From Tribonema minus (lineage: Eukaryota; Sar; Xanthophyceae; Tribonematales; Tribonemataceae), in assembly GCA_017506865.1 (NCBI GenBank), contig JAFCMP010000044.1, positions 1 to 64,000 of the forward strand: a stretch of 64,000 nt of DNA, written 5' to 3'. Position 1 is the first letter of the stretch. Each line of letters starts with the position of its first letter. Below the pieces are notes generated by a model, which was not told where the DNA came from, ran no database searches, and saw only the letters and a list, made by a program, of their open reading frames with translations. Below are positions 47,501 through 57,345 of the stretch, piece by piece. A program made the position numbers and the translations under genes.

Positions 47501-50500
47501 CTGCGCTGAAATTTCAAGGGCCTCAAACAGTAAAGGGTTAAAAACTAGGGTTGTCGACTGACAGCTGAGCGTCATTGCTGCTTGCAGTACCAGCAGACTA
47601 AATGATGGCGTTGTTGCACCTGCAGGCTGCGCGGAGGATCCGAAGGGGCTCGACCAGTAAAGGATTAGGGGTTGACTGACACGCTCAGCATCATCGCTGT
47701 CAAAGACAAGTCCGAACCCTAGTGTCAGTGTCGTCTGCAGGCTGCGCGGAGGATCCGAAGATCCTTGTATAGTGAGGGCCGGGATTGCCTGACATGTCGT
47801 CGCTGCTTGTAGCACCAGCCTAAACCCTGATATCATTGTTACCTGCAGGCTGCGCTGAAAGTCCGAAGGACCTCAAATAGAGAAGGGCCAGGTGTGACTG
47901 ACACGCTGAGCATATTGCTGTGTAACAAAGGCCTAAACGATGATACCGTTGCACCTGCAGGCTGCGCGGAGGATCCGAAGGGGCTCGACCTCAAGGAGCT
48001 GCTGCGCCTGGCGGACGCAGCGCTGCCCATCGCCAACTTCGACCAGAGCCTGCTCAGCGACAGTGAGTTCAACTGATTGCACGCTTAGCTTTAGGGTCAG
48101 TGTGAGGGGTAGGGTTCTTTGTGAAGCATGTGTCACATACTGCTACCTTAGAGATGGGTTAGGTTTAGGGTTGTAGTGTCTCCCTGCGCTGGTTTCCGGG
48201 GTGGATGGTAGCAATTGGCTTGTGTGTGCAGGAAGTCTGCTGATTGTTGCAATCGACTGCATGTGATACAGCAGCAAATGCCGGCGCACCCGGTGCGGTT
48301 GCTCGCTGACACAGAAGGCACGCACATACGCGCGCACCTGAAAGCGAAATGAAGCATTACATTTCTGCAGGCTAGCTGCATCCGCTCGGTGACGCGGAAG
48401 ATTGATTGACCTGCACTGTGCGGCACAACCCAGCCATGACATGAATGCACATTTTGCGGAGCACTGCAACGCGGCCAGCGCGTGCACTGCGTCTGTCAGT
48501 CGTTTGGCAACGTCACGGCTGCCTCTCCTGTCCTACAGATGTAAGTGCTATCATCTGCTCTCTGATTTCTGCCGTTGAAGCCATTCAGCCATCTGCACAC
48601 TGTCAAATAGTGTTATCCATACTGAACACCCATGCCTCGAATGCTATAAAGCTTGCACACAGAAGTCTGTTGACTACTGTGGATATGATGGCACTGTTTG
48701 ACTCGTGCCAATGACTGCAGCAGCGGCGACCTCAGTTATTTGTGGAAGACACTTGCGGCTAACCATTGCTTGTCACCCAACGCTAAACGATCGTTTTGAT
48801 TCGTTTCCATCATCACACTCACTGAAAATTCCTGTCCCGCACCGCCCGCGGCAGGCGGTGTCGTGCACGACTGCTCCACCGAGGAGGGCATCCGCGCGCG
48901 TAACAGCATGCACCACAGGGTCCAGGCCGACGTGTTTGTACCCGCAGGCGGCCGCCCCGGCACCATCAACAAGGTGAGCGAAGAAGGATTCTGTTGTTGC
49001 GTCATTTGTGCCGTCTGGCAGCATGCACAGAATACATATCAGCTCTTTCTCTTGAGATCTGCTGCGTTGTGCCATGCGTGGCCAGTCGCTCTGGGCGATC
49101 GCGGACCATCAGAGCCAGTGACAGGGACAAGCATACCCGAATTCTGGTTTGCATGCTCGCAGTTGAATGTATTTGATTAGCAGCATTGACAAGGTGTGAC
49201 TGTATAAACCTTGACCCCTCTGTGCCGCTCTAGTGTGCATTGCACCCTGGCACATGGCGCAATGACTGCAGAGGTCCGCAGGTGCACAGCGCCCAATAGG
49301 GGGGGGTCAGGTTTGAACCGACCTGGTGCTCACTCATTCATGCGAACGCCAGCTGACACCTCTCTGGTCACATAACTATAACAAACAACATCAAGCCACC
49401 AACTTCATCTGAATCAACTTCAACTTTTGTGTGCACTCTTCCTTTTTGTGCGCAGGACAACTGGAAATCGTACCTGTCAGGTCCGGGGGGTGCCCCCTCC
49501 AGCCCCCTCATCGTCGAGGGCGCTAACCTGTTTGTCACCCCAGAGGCGCGGCAGAAGCTGTACGACGAGGCGGGCGTGACCATCATGAAGGACAGCAGTG
49601 CCAACAAGTGCGGCGTCATCTGCAGCAGCTTTGAGGCAAGTCACCATTCACATTGTGTACTTCAAGTGGACTGAATAAAGTGGTGCTGTTTTGGGTAGAT
49701 CCACAAAGATCATGAAGGACAGCAGTGCCAACAAGTGCGGCGTCATCTGCACCAGCTTGGCGGCAAGTCACCGTTCACAGCGTGCGCACTTCAAGTGAAG
49801 TAGATAAAATGTCGCTTTTTTGAGTATGATCACGAGTATAACCACGAAGATCGTGAAGAGCAGCAGCGCAAAACAAGTGCGGCGTCGTCTGCGGCAGCTT
49901 TGAGGCAAGTCACTGGCACACCGATTACTTCCGGGATCATCAGACAAATCGCTGTAGAGTCCTCGCCCTACATGTGCTGAAGGGCGGCACCTGATGTCAT
50001 CGACTGCCTTAGGGTTAGTGTTGGATTGTGTGAATATCACGTGTTCAGCAGTGCGCGCCGCTGACAATGATGTGTTGCATATTCGCGTCATGCTGTGCAG
50101 ATCAACGTGGCCATGTTGCTCAGCGAGCAGGAGTTCCGGGAGCACAAGGTGAGCACTGCTGCTGCTGTTGAGGCTGCTTCTTAGTACTGTCACTGCGGAG
50201 GGCATGCCTGCTCACACACTTCAGCGCCAGGGGGCTTTGATGGTGCTGCATGCAGTAGGTGGAGCTGAATTGCAGGCAAACTCATTGATGGAGAAGTGCA
50301 GCTTGACAGTGCTTTACGTTTGTTTGGATGGCAGAAGGCATGCGTGCAGATGAATGTCGCCCAGATTTACCTATAGATCACGTCTTTTGCCAAGCGTGCA
50401 AGGTCGATGCGTAGGGAAGAGTCAGCGGGCAGCACACACACACTTCGAAACATGCATTTACAGCAGCCGCACACACTGTGCGTGACCTGGCGCGACCGGC

Positions 50501-52164
50501 ATTGACCCACGCCCTTTGGCCCCTGCGTTTTTGTTGAGGTTGTCGTGCTCAACTTCAACAAGATGTTTCAGCAGCACATAGAACAAAGCACCCCCCGCTC
50601 CATCTGGAATTCAAGCCCTAACCTTACCCACCGCTTTTACCGCCGTACCCCTCACCCGTTAACCTCAACGCAGGCTCAGATCGCGGCGGACGTGCTGGAA
50701 TCAAACCCCAGCCTATCACGAACCAAAGCCCTAACCTCACCTATTTACCCTCCCCACTGCTCTACCGCTGACCGTGACTTCAACGCAGGCTCAGATTGTG
50801 GCGGACGTGTCGGACTCAAAGCCCAGCCTATCACGAACCTGAGCCCTAACCTCACCTACCCCCCTACCTTTGTACCCCTGACCCGATAACTTCAACGCAG
50901 GCTCAGATCGTGGCGGACGTGCTCGACCGCCTGCGCGCGTGCGCGCGCCGCGAGGCGGAGCTCCTCTTCCGCGAGCAGAAGCGCTCGCCGTGCGCGCTGC
51001 CCGCCGCCAGCGAGCGCGTGAGCCGCGCCATCAACGACGTGACGGACGCCGTCGCAGCAGCGCTCGTGGCCGCCGTGCCCGAGGAGCTGGCGGAGCACAC
51101 GCGCCTGCTGCTGCCGCTGTACCGCGAGCACCTGCCGCAGGTCAGTGCTCAGTGCGTGTTTGGCACTGACCCACTGAGTGGAGTGTGTCTGATGGCAGGG
51201 CTAGGGTAAGGGTGAGGGTTACCCCTACGCGATGGGCAGCTTCAGGTTAGGGCTGAGCACAGCACATGTGCCTGCTGCTGCCGCTGTACCGCAGCACCTG
51301 CCACAGGTCAGTGCTCAGCACTGTGTTGCGCGGGGGTGGAGGCTGCAGTGCGTCCAATATCAATGCTAGGGTTAGGGGTAGGGTTAGGGTTTTAGAGCTA
51401 GAGCTGACCACAAACCCTAACCCTAAACTAACTCTGGTTGTGGGTTAGGTTTAAGGTCAGGGATCGCTGTGCGCGTATCAAGCGCTTCTCTCTGCAGCTG
51501 ATCAGCACCACCCCTCTTGCCTGGCGACTTTCCTCCTCTGGCTCAAACTCAGCATCGAACGTCACCACTTGGTGTTGCGGATTGAATACAACCATTCATT
51601 CTTCAACTGACACCTGCAGATTGTGGCTGACGTCCGCCGCCTGCGAGCAGGCGCAAGCAAACCCATCTAGCCCTTTCCCAAACATCCCCCCCAACACTCA
51701 GGCGCGCATAACGCTGTTGTCGCCTGGGCAACCCCCTCGTCCCATCTTCCCCTGTGCACACTATCCAAACCCCAACCCAGACCTAGCCCCCTCCCCCCTC
51801 TGTCCATCTACGACCCTTCGACTCATTCGCCCCCCCCCCCCCCCCCCCCCTCCCTCTTCCGCAGAGCCTCGCGGACATGGCCTTCGACCGCGTGCAGGCG
51901 CGCATCCCGCCGGCGTACCTCCTCAACGCACTCGCGTCGTGCCTCGCGAGCCGCCTCGTCTATGCGGAGGGCGTCGCCTTTGTCGCCGCGCAGCCGCGCG
52001 AGCGCCTCGGCGCCATGGCGCTCGCGTACGCGCGCCGCGCCGCCGACGTGCGCGCGCTCGCCGACACGCTGAGCGCTGCTGCGGGCGTCCCCCCCGCGGA
52101 GAAGGAGAGGGCCATCGCGCTGCTGCTCGCGGGCGGCGCGCGCACGAGCCTTGGCGTGTACTGA
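32835..52164 (+). CDS. GDH2: Mitochondrial NAD-specific glutamate dehydrogenase, large (115-kDa, GDH2-type) class
   Basis: Twenty-three exons: 32835-32963, 33178-33342, 34398-34489, 35205-35324, 36159-36415, 37440-37564, 38599-38793, 39538-39677, 40022-40145, 40647-40730, 41574-41726, 42276-42494, 44036-44158, 44765-44842, 45577-45705, 46701-46862, 47220-47373, 47961-48062, 48855-48973, 49456-49635, 50101-50148, 50901-51140, 51865-52164. They total 1146 codons in one frame. The Arg-rich leader (MFRQAGRTLVSARSRAC) suggests mitochondria. Family landmarks: VPFGAFFVYGRRFRGFHVRF (529-601), DIARGGLRIVTP, QQLKNKDIPEGGSKAVILL, YLGPDEQ, NHKEFGVTSEG, LTGGPDGDVAGN (NAD-binding), VEGANLFVTPEAR. The length matches fungal/oomycete GDH2 (about 1050-1100 aa). 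It oxidises glutamate to 2-oxoglutarate and ammonium with NAD. Intron 20 uses a GC donor (GAG|GCAAGT). Exon 2 is the least certain exon. Introns are packed with exon-end relics. Confidence 0.93.
34558..34920 (+). repeat. Four decaying copies of the 3' end of GDH exon 3
   Basis: AGGAGCACCCTGCAGGCCATC (one base over the true exon's GAGCACCTGCAGGCCATCAG) and relatives at about 34558, 34650, 34742 and 34892, spaced about 90-150 bp. They are separated by TAACCCTA-type sequence that also follows the true exon. Similarity falls downstream. Confidence 0.85.
35871..36070 (+). repeat. Two copies of the 5' end of GDH exon 5
   Basis: 35871-35925 and 36013-36070 repeat the acceptor and first ~50 bases of exon 36159-36415 (GTCACCGTCATCCAGCCCGG at 36018). 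The nearer copy keeps the CGCAG acceptor, so it is a plausible decoy 3' splice site. Confidence 0.87.
36482..36832 (+). repeat. Three copies of the 3' end of GDH exon 5
   Basis: 36482-36531, 36620-36673 and 36780-36832 repeat the end of exon 5 (CTCGAGTACGCCGCCGC through GACGTCAG|GTGCG) plus following intron. The middle copy matches across the exon part; the last carries TAG in place of GAG. With the upstream copies, exon 5 is flanked by relics on both sides. Confidence 0.88.
37613..38110 (+). repeat. Five copies of the 3' end of GDH exon 6
   Basis: Copies at about 37613-37690, 37733-37800, 37850-37890, 37950-37985 and 38050-38110 repeat CGCAGGTTCCTGCTGCAG|GT and up to 60 bases of exon upstream of it, together with the following TGACGCTCCTTC...ACTTCAAC intron sequence. 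The repeated unit spans exon end, donor and intron start. Confidence 0.9.
38401..38487 (+). repeat. Copy of the 5' end of GDH exon 7
   Basis: This repeats the acceptor and the start of exon 38599-38793 (GAGCGCGTGAGCGGCACGG), with a short internal duplication (GAGCTGTACGAGCGC twice) and a GT-containing end (GAGGGTGTGC). It could be spliced as an alternative exon start, but the stop-free stretch is short and redundant with exon 7. Confidence 0.82.
39320..39806 (+). repeat. Copies of both ends of GDH exon 8
   Basis: 39320-39345 and 39403-39460 repeat the 5' end (GCAGATGGC-CTGTCGCAGGT), the latter followed by ACCTGAGCACTGCCTG; 39748-39806 repeats the 3' end and donor (GGCAACGTCAC-ATGCTGCGC ... 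CCCCAAGTGAG). The true exon 39538-39677 lies between. Confidence 0.85.
40146..40440 (+). repeat. Tandem copies of the GDH intron 9 donor region
   Basis: The true donor context CGTGCGGAG|GTACGTAGGT recurs as CATGCGGAGGTGTGTAGGT (about 40270) and CGTGCGGAGGTGTGCAGAC (about 40353). Each is followed by similar GGT-TGCTTGTGGGTATG sequence. This is the same exon-end-plus-intron duplication with a very short exon part. Confidence 0.7.
41424..41846 (+). repeat. Copies of both ends of GDH exon 11
   Basis: 41424-41462 repeats the acceptor region (GCGCTGCTCGCTGCCGCAG) of exon 41574-41726; 41803-41846 repeats its 3' end (CCAGCGCCGACGCCCT ... GTTCACGAAG) within TTAGGG-like sequence. Confidence 0.8.
42135..42190 (+). 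repeat. Copy of part of GDH exon 12
   Basis: This matches the segment of exon 42276-42494 encoding VDAACATLRTNL (ACGCCACGTGCGCGATGCAG compared with ACGCCGCGTGCGCGACGCTG) and then runs into CACGTAA, a stop. It lies upstream of the true exon in the same intron. Confidence 0.82.
44262..44300 (+). repeat. Copy of the 3' end of GDH exon 13
   Basis: CTGGCGCAGGCGCAACAGCT then CAAAAACAAG|GTGAGC repeats the end and donor of exon 44036-44158, about 140 bp downstream. A weaker third copy lies near 44420. The surrounding TACCTACATACCT intron words repeat too. Confidence 0.85.
45236..45260. repeat. Interstitial (TTAGGG)n
   Basis: Four TTAGGG units in GDH intron 14. A (CCCTAA)n run of opposite polarity lies at 46049-46091 in intron 15, and shorter runs at 51366-51425 and 42505-42545. 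Confidence 0.85.
45358..45484 (+). repeat. Two copies of the 5' end of GDH exon 15
   Basis: GCAGGCGCGAAAGGGCGTCG (45361) and CAGGCGCGCAAGAGCGTC (45463) repeat the acceptor and first codons (ARKSVKAF) of exon 45577-45705. TTAGGG-type repeats precede the array (45236-45260). Confidence 0.83.
46215..46592 (+). repeat. Three copies of the 5' end of GDH exon 16
   Basis: About 46215-46277, 46385-46425 and 46530-46592 repeat the acceptor and start of exon 46701-46862 (GTGGTGCCCGCCGACATTGA in the nearest copy). Similarity increases towards the true exon, as for a duplication series. Confidence 0.88.
47500..47880 (+). repeat. Four short copies of the 5' end of GDH exon 18
   Basis: CTGCAGGCTGCGCGGAGGAT (47621, 47737) and the weaker GCTGCGCTGAAAGTCCGAAG (47849) and GCTGCGCTGAAATTTCAAGG (47502) repeat the acceptor and first ~25 bases of exon 47961-48062. 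Each soon meets TAG or AGTAAAGG. Spacing is about 110-120 bp, giving a regular ladder up to the true exon. Confidence 0.85.
48616..48810. mobile_element. 195-bp interspersed element, copy B (in a GDH intron)
   Basis: Same length, same orientation on the plus strand and same TCCAT ends as 15743-15937. Because DED1 and GDH are on opposite strands, the element lies in opposite orientations relative to transcription. It is inserted in intron 18, 45 bp before the exon 19 acceptor. Confidence 0.75.
49708..49915 (+). repeat. Two copies of the 3' end of GDH exon 20, including its GC donor
   Basis: 49708-49770 and 49845-49915 repeat the end of exon 49456-49635 (GACAGCAGTGCCAACAAGTG in the first copy) and the GGCAAGTCAC donor. 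The non-canonical GC donor is preserved in both copies, so it predates the duplications. Confidence 0.88.
50670..51640 (+). repeat. Copies of both ends of GDH exon 22
   Basis: 50670-50706 and 50785-50822 repeat the acceptor and 5' end (ACGCAGGCTCAGATCGCGG); 51266-51330 repeats the 3' end and donor (GTGCCTGCTGCTGCCGCTGT); 51600-51640 is another 5'-end-like copy (GCAGATTGTGGCTGACGTCC). Confidence 0.83.
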
Positions 52165-54493
52165 GCGCTGTTGCCGCGCTGCTGCCGCGCGCTGCTGCTG
52201 CCGCGAGCTGCTGCTGCCGCTGCCGCCAAGGGCTGAGCGCTGCTGCTGGCGAGCGCTGCTGCTGCGTGTGTGCGGAGGCGACTCGCGGGGGGGCCTTGTG
52301 CGCCGCCGCTCGTTGCACGGGCTTCAGGTGGCGTGACGCGAGAGAGATGTGCGTAGGGGGGTCAGGGGAGTTTGGGGGGGAAGAGTGGGGGTCGACACGG
52401 GGTACGGCGAGTCATCGAAGCTCTGCCGCACATCCTTCCTGCGCCTGATACTGTGCTTTTCAACATGATGCAGAACATTGAGTGCTCGCAACACACGGAT
52501 AGAGAAGCGACCGCGCTCTGCCGCTGTCATGGGGGGATGGGGGGAAGCGGGGGAAACAGCGTGACTCGAAGTCTGGGAGAGCAAGTGTGAAGGGCACGCC
52601 GGCATGTCTATTGTGCGGGGGGGGGGGGGGGGGGGGAGTGGGGGGGTCTGCTGCTTACAGATCATTAACTCACAGCAGTTGGCGGGGTGTGTGTCGGAGG
52701 GCAGGGAGGTTCTCCCTTGATCGGCGGCGGCCCGAGTGGCCAAGGGGAGAGGCGGGGCACCGGCAGCACGCGGTGCGAGACGCCATGAGAGAAGCCAGAG
52801 CAGCGACTGCGTGTTGTCAACATGTTTTTATGTGCTTCGCCTGTAAGACGTTACAGTACACGGTTGGCGGTGGGGCGGCGGAAATCACAGAGAGGGAGGC
52901 AGCCGAGAGTGCGTGTTCGTAGCTTGCGTGTATTTGGGGGAATCATCATCACAACTCAACGGGGGGTGGGGGGTGCGCGCGGAAGGTTCCTTGGACCGCG
53001 CTCTTCGGCGCTCTCCGCAGGAACCTTCTTGAGCGTTCCGTCTCTGTATGTCCTGTAAGAAGCCATCTTCTCGTCATGACGAGGAGCTCTGAGACACATT
53101 TCGGCATCCCGATAAACTCTGCGCAAGCGGGCGGGGTGCCCTCTTTGTAATCTCTCTGTGTGTGCTAATGATCACATCCGGTTATCGCGCTGCTGGATAC
53201 TGAGGCGCGTGCTCGCCCAACGCCCTGGCTGCATTGCTGAGCATGTGCTTTGTTTGCTGAGCAACGGGCTGTTTCTGTGCGGAAATGATTGTGCAGCGTA
53301 TGCTTGCTTGTTGCCGCTCTGAAAAGTGCTCATATTGTCGTCAGCTGGCTTTGCGCAATTGGCGCACTTGTGCTGGAATGTTGTTTGCATCAAACCACCT
53401 GCCGTCCTGCATCAATTGCTTCAAGGTGATGGCTAGAGATGAAGGTCACGTACTCTCCGGTGCTTTGTTACAATATTCATAAATGAGTTGTTGAATCTGA
53501 CTACTCGAACTGCAGCTTGAGTGAGTGCAGGACAAGTGTCACCAAATTTGAAAGAAGCACCTTTGATTTGCCAGTTTAATCAGCTGCGGTGGTCTAAACC
53601 AGCGCAAGCAGACGGCTAAAGGACCTGCAAACTGCAAGAGCAGCTAGCTGCCCATGGCTGTAGCCGTTTGCGAGAGCAAAATGTTCACGTGGCATGATCT
53701 GATTACACACAACCTGTGGCGCAAGGCCTGCAAGGCATGCCGCTGCCGCACATGGGGCCACATGACAGCGGCACATGTCAGGTCAACAACACATGCGCAT
53801 GTAACCTCATGCTTCAAAGTTCAGGGATTGAGAAGATGAGCCAATGGCTCATGGATGGGGAGCGGTGCAGCAGCAGTGCGGCAGACGCAAGAGCAAGATG
53901 GCATGGTGGAAGGGCGTGACATCATTATAAACAATATGGCACAGCTGGGACTTCAACCCCATTCCAGAAGTAATGTACATGATCCCAACCGCTGCGCAAT
54001 GCTGCTAATGTGACACCCTGCGAAATGCAGGTCAACCACTATGTTGCTGTAGCGTGCATGCAAGTCATGCCATCAAAGATGTGCCGGTAAGTGCTTCGGC
54101 GCCGTGGCGATCTGGAACAGGGCGTTATACCTTGCCACTGTCTGCCACCCCTTCAAGTTGAACTTGGTAGTGAACACAGTACAACTACGTTTACCAGCAC
54201 CACCAACTGTGCTCCCCTGACGTACTGCACTGTACCGAACACAGCAGTGGGACACTGCATGGCTGCAAGAGGTAACCTGCACATTGTGCTCCTCGCTATA
54301 GTGTACACAACCTGCTAACACAACCTCAAAAGTACTTCTTGAAGTACACCATCTCTCCTCTTGGCACGACCCCCACCATAACCACCAAAAGCACCCGGTC
54401 CCGGTCACCAGGTCGCACTACAGGCGCTCCTTGCGCCACACCAAACCTCAAGGGTATGATCCATTTTCAACCTCAACTGCAAACATCAGCGCC
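52165..54493. other. Spacer between the convergent GDH and MFS genes
   Basis: 3' ends of both genes face this 2.3-kb stretch. It contains a GCTGCTGCCGC-rich run after the GDH stop (52166-52275) and a G run near 52618-52636, but no convincing gene. A 65-aa ORF at 53285-53482 has several Cys residues but no family I recognise. Confidence 0.55.
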
Positions 54494-57126
54494 TCACGGC
54501 GGCAGCGCCTGGTAGCCCTTGCGGCGGTGCAGCGCGCGCACCGCGAGCAGCGCCGGCAGCGGCAGCGCGTGGCTCACGAGCGCGAAGGCGAACAGCGCGC
54601 GCGCGCCCGCCGCCGCCGCCCCCCCCGCCGCCGCCGCGGCGCCGCGCCACGCCGCCGCCAGCGCGTACGGCACGAGGCTCGCGCCGCTGTTGAGCCCGAA
54701 CATGACGACGCTCATGCCGACCTCGCTCGGCGCGGTGGCGCGGTTGTTGAGGTCGTAACAGTAGCCGATGCTGGGGCCGTTGAACAGGCCCCAGAGTGCA
54801 ACTGCGATCCAGAGGACGGCGGCGGAGGATGGAAACAGCAGCGGGAGCGCCGCGGCGGCAGCGCCGGCGACGCAGAGGAGCGTCGTCTGCGCGTAGAGCG
54901 CGCGCGGCGTGGCGTCGCGCTGCAGGTGGATGCCCACGCAGCGGCCGAGCGTGATGGCGGCCCAGAGGACAACGATGAGGAGCGACGCGCACGCGGGCGC
55001 GATGACGCCTAGGCGGAATGCGCGCAAGTAGATGTTGATGTAGGGTCAGCTGTCAGGGAGAGAACTCTCTGTGTGCAGAGGAGGGGTGAGGTTCAAGGAC
55101 TGCCACCCAGGGAATGAGCTATTTCGACTGTGGCAACTGAAATCTTCGCAATGGTTGCAGGTCAAAGCACGCCGAAGGCTTGCCAGGCTAACAACTCACA
55201 CAGATGGCGCTGAGTATGGATTGAAAGGGCTGCTGCAGCAAATGCCATTGCAACACATCACCTGCTGACTGGACTAGCATCATCTTGTGTTGCTAGCCTC
55301 AGCAGTCATCAGATGCACGCCGAACAGTCTGATGACGCAAAACATCTACTGCAAAACGCTGCTTCAGAGGCAAATTCCAACTTCACTATCCACTTCACCA
55401 ACAACGTCATTCGTGCCGAGCGACGCTGCGCACCTGTGTCTTCCACATACTGTGTCAGGTACGCCGTCGCCCCCACCTTCCCGCCAATGAGCCAGAACAC
55501 CATGAACGCCACCAGCAGCTCAATGCGGTACTCGTGCACGAACCCCCTCACCCCCCCACCCCCCCCGCCATCCCCTTCCCCCCCCCAGCGCTGCGCCGCC
55601 GCCGCGGCGGCGCCGGCGGCTTCTTCAGTATAAAGCCCGGCTGCGCCTCCGGCGTCGGCAGCAGCAGCAGCGCGGCGGCGGCGGCGAGGCCCAGCGCCGA
55701 CAGCAGCGCGTACTGAGCGATGAGGGAGTGGGTAGGTAGGTAGGAGACAAGCGGCACGAGCGCGCCGCTGAGGCCGAAGGCGACGGTGTTGGCGCCGAGC
55801 CACGGGCCCGCGCTGGGACCGTGAACGCGCCGCGTCATGATCTGGCACCCCGTGTCTGCGCGGGGGGGGAGGGGGGGATCGAGGCGTCATGGGGGCGGTT
55901 TCGTGTGAGGGCTGAGGTGGTGATGATGGTGATGCTTGGCATTCGGCGCCATGCAACAGGAGCTGCTGCTGCTGATCCAGCCTCTCCAGGTGCCGCCGCA
56001 GGCGCTGCTTGCGTTTCCTCTGGAACGGTGCAGCGCGACGGTGGATAGCCTAGGGTGGTTTGGGCATCATTGAGTCGACAGACAGCTACAGCAATAAGAC
56101 CACGGCGCAAGCGGCTCAGCTGGTCAAAGCTGGCCAGTGTTCACTACTGGTTGCCAGTCAGCCAGAAGTCAAGACAGTAATGGTTGCTGTAGATGAAATG
56201 GCTTTGCTACTGCTTGCATTGTCCCCGTTGTGAGAGAGCAGTAGGGCTGACAGGACGACGCTGTGGATATACCACAGCGGACAAGTTGCTGAGGTCAAGC
56301 TTGCGCCTCCAATCATTTTTCTAATTAACTGAATGGTCCGCGACATAGCAGACTATATTTGCACACAAGCAGTCTGACTCGCAGCCGGGACGCACCCGTG
56401 ATGGCTGTGCTCAGCCCCAGGCACAGGAACACGACGTGCAGCAGCGCCACGTCGGTCACGAATGGCAGCCACAGCAGCGCCCCGCACAGCGCCGCGAGCG
56501 CGCACGTGATGACGGCGTTGCCGTTGAACTTGCGGTAGAGCTGAGCGCTGCCGACGGCGCCGAGCACTGCTCCCACGCCGCGCGCGATGAACACGGAGCC
56601 CACGTCCGTGGACACCGTGCCGCAGTGCTCCGCGAGCTCCTGGAGCGTGGAGCCGAGGGCGACGAGCACGACGCCGCACATGCCCATGGAGAGCATGTAG
56701 GCGGCGCCGAGGGAGCGGCGGACGCTGCGGGGGAAGGGAGAGGGGGGGGGGGTGCATCGGGATGCGGCTCTGCGAGTGGTGCCACCGTGGCCTCGCATAT
56801 TCAGCAGCAAGCACAAGTAACCACGTGATGACGTTCGCTGAATGGCGAGGTGGAGCAGCTGGGCATACTCAGCATCTGCTTGCCACCGATGCAGCTTTCA
56901 GAGCCTCGACATGGTGACAGGCTCATTCTCTGTTCGGGCCAAGTTGAAGTGATGGCACAAACCTCCGATTTTTGATGCCTTCAGCACAAAGTGAGTCATC
57001 CTCTGCATGGCTGCTCGCATTCGCCGAAGAAGCTCGCACGGGCCTCGGGACATCGAAGGGGGCCAACAGAGGCGTGCCCTCCTCCAAGGCCGCTGCGACC
57101 GACATGTTGCTTCTCGGTGTGGCCAT
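54494..57126 (-). pseudogene. MFSD4/NaGLT1-like major facilitator transporter, with two apparent frame breaks
   Basis: Exons (minus): 56963-57126, 56396-56724, 55434-55845, 54494-about 55049. The N-terminal cytosolic tail MATPRSNMSVAAALEEGTP leads by a phase-matched junction into RRSLGAAYMLSMGMCGVV and VFIARGVGAVLGAV; exon 3 gives DTGCQIMTRRVHGPSAGPWL and the second half of the bundle; exon 4 ends in HRRKGYQALPP. About 12 hydrophobic segments are visible, with a Pro/Arg/Gly-rich central loop. MFSD4-type proteins are plasma-membrane sugar transporters; the substrate here is inferred. The frame changes inside a G run (about 55545-55590) and again at the start of exon 4, where the best AG acceptor gives an in-frame TGA. 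These could be homopolymer assembly errors, mis-modelled splicing, or true decay; I favour a functional gene with errors. Confidence 0.68.
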
Positions 57127-57345
57127 GGCGCAGTGCAGAGAGTCACTGGCGGGCTGATGGTGACCTCAACTCTCTGCTGCAGGTGTACCTGCTGCTTCAC
57201 CAACCATCATACCATAGCGATTTTTTCCTCTCACGATATATCAGGAACAAACTTCAACTCGAGGAGTTCGAAGTTGACGCACCGAAATTTTCCGGCAATT
57301 CCAGAGAAGCTCTCAAGAGCGAGGTGTGAGCAGATCGGGGGCATC
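57127..57345. promoter_or_regulatory. 219-bp divergent intergenic region, MFS transporter / calreticulin
   Basis: The start codons at 57126 (minus) and 57346 (plus) are 219 bp apart. The region must hold both promoters. An AT-rich part (CGATTTTTTCCTCTCACGAT, about 57217-57236) lies on the calreticulin-proximal side. No consensus element was identified. Confidence 0.55.
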
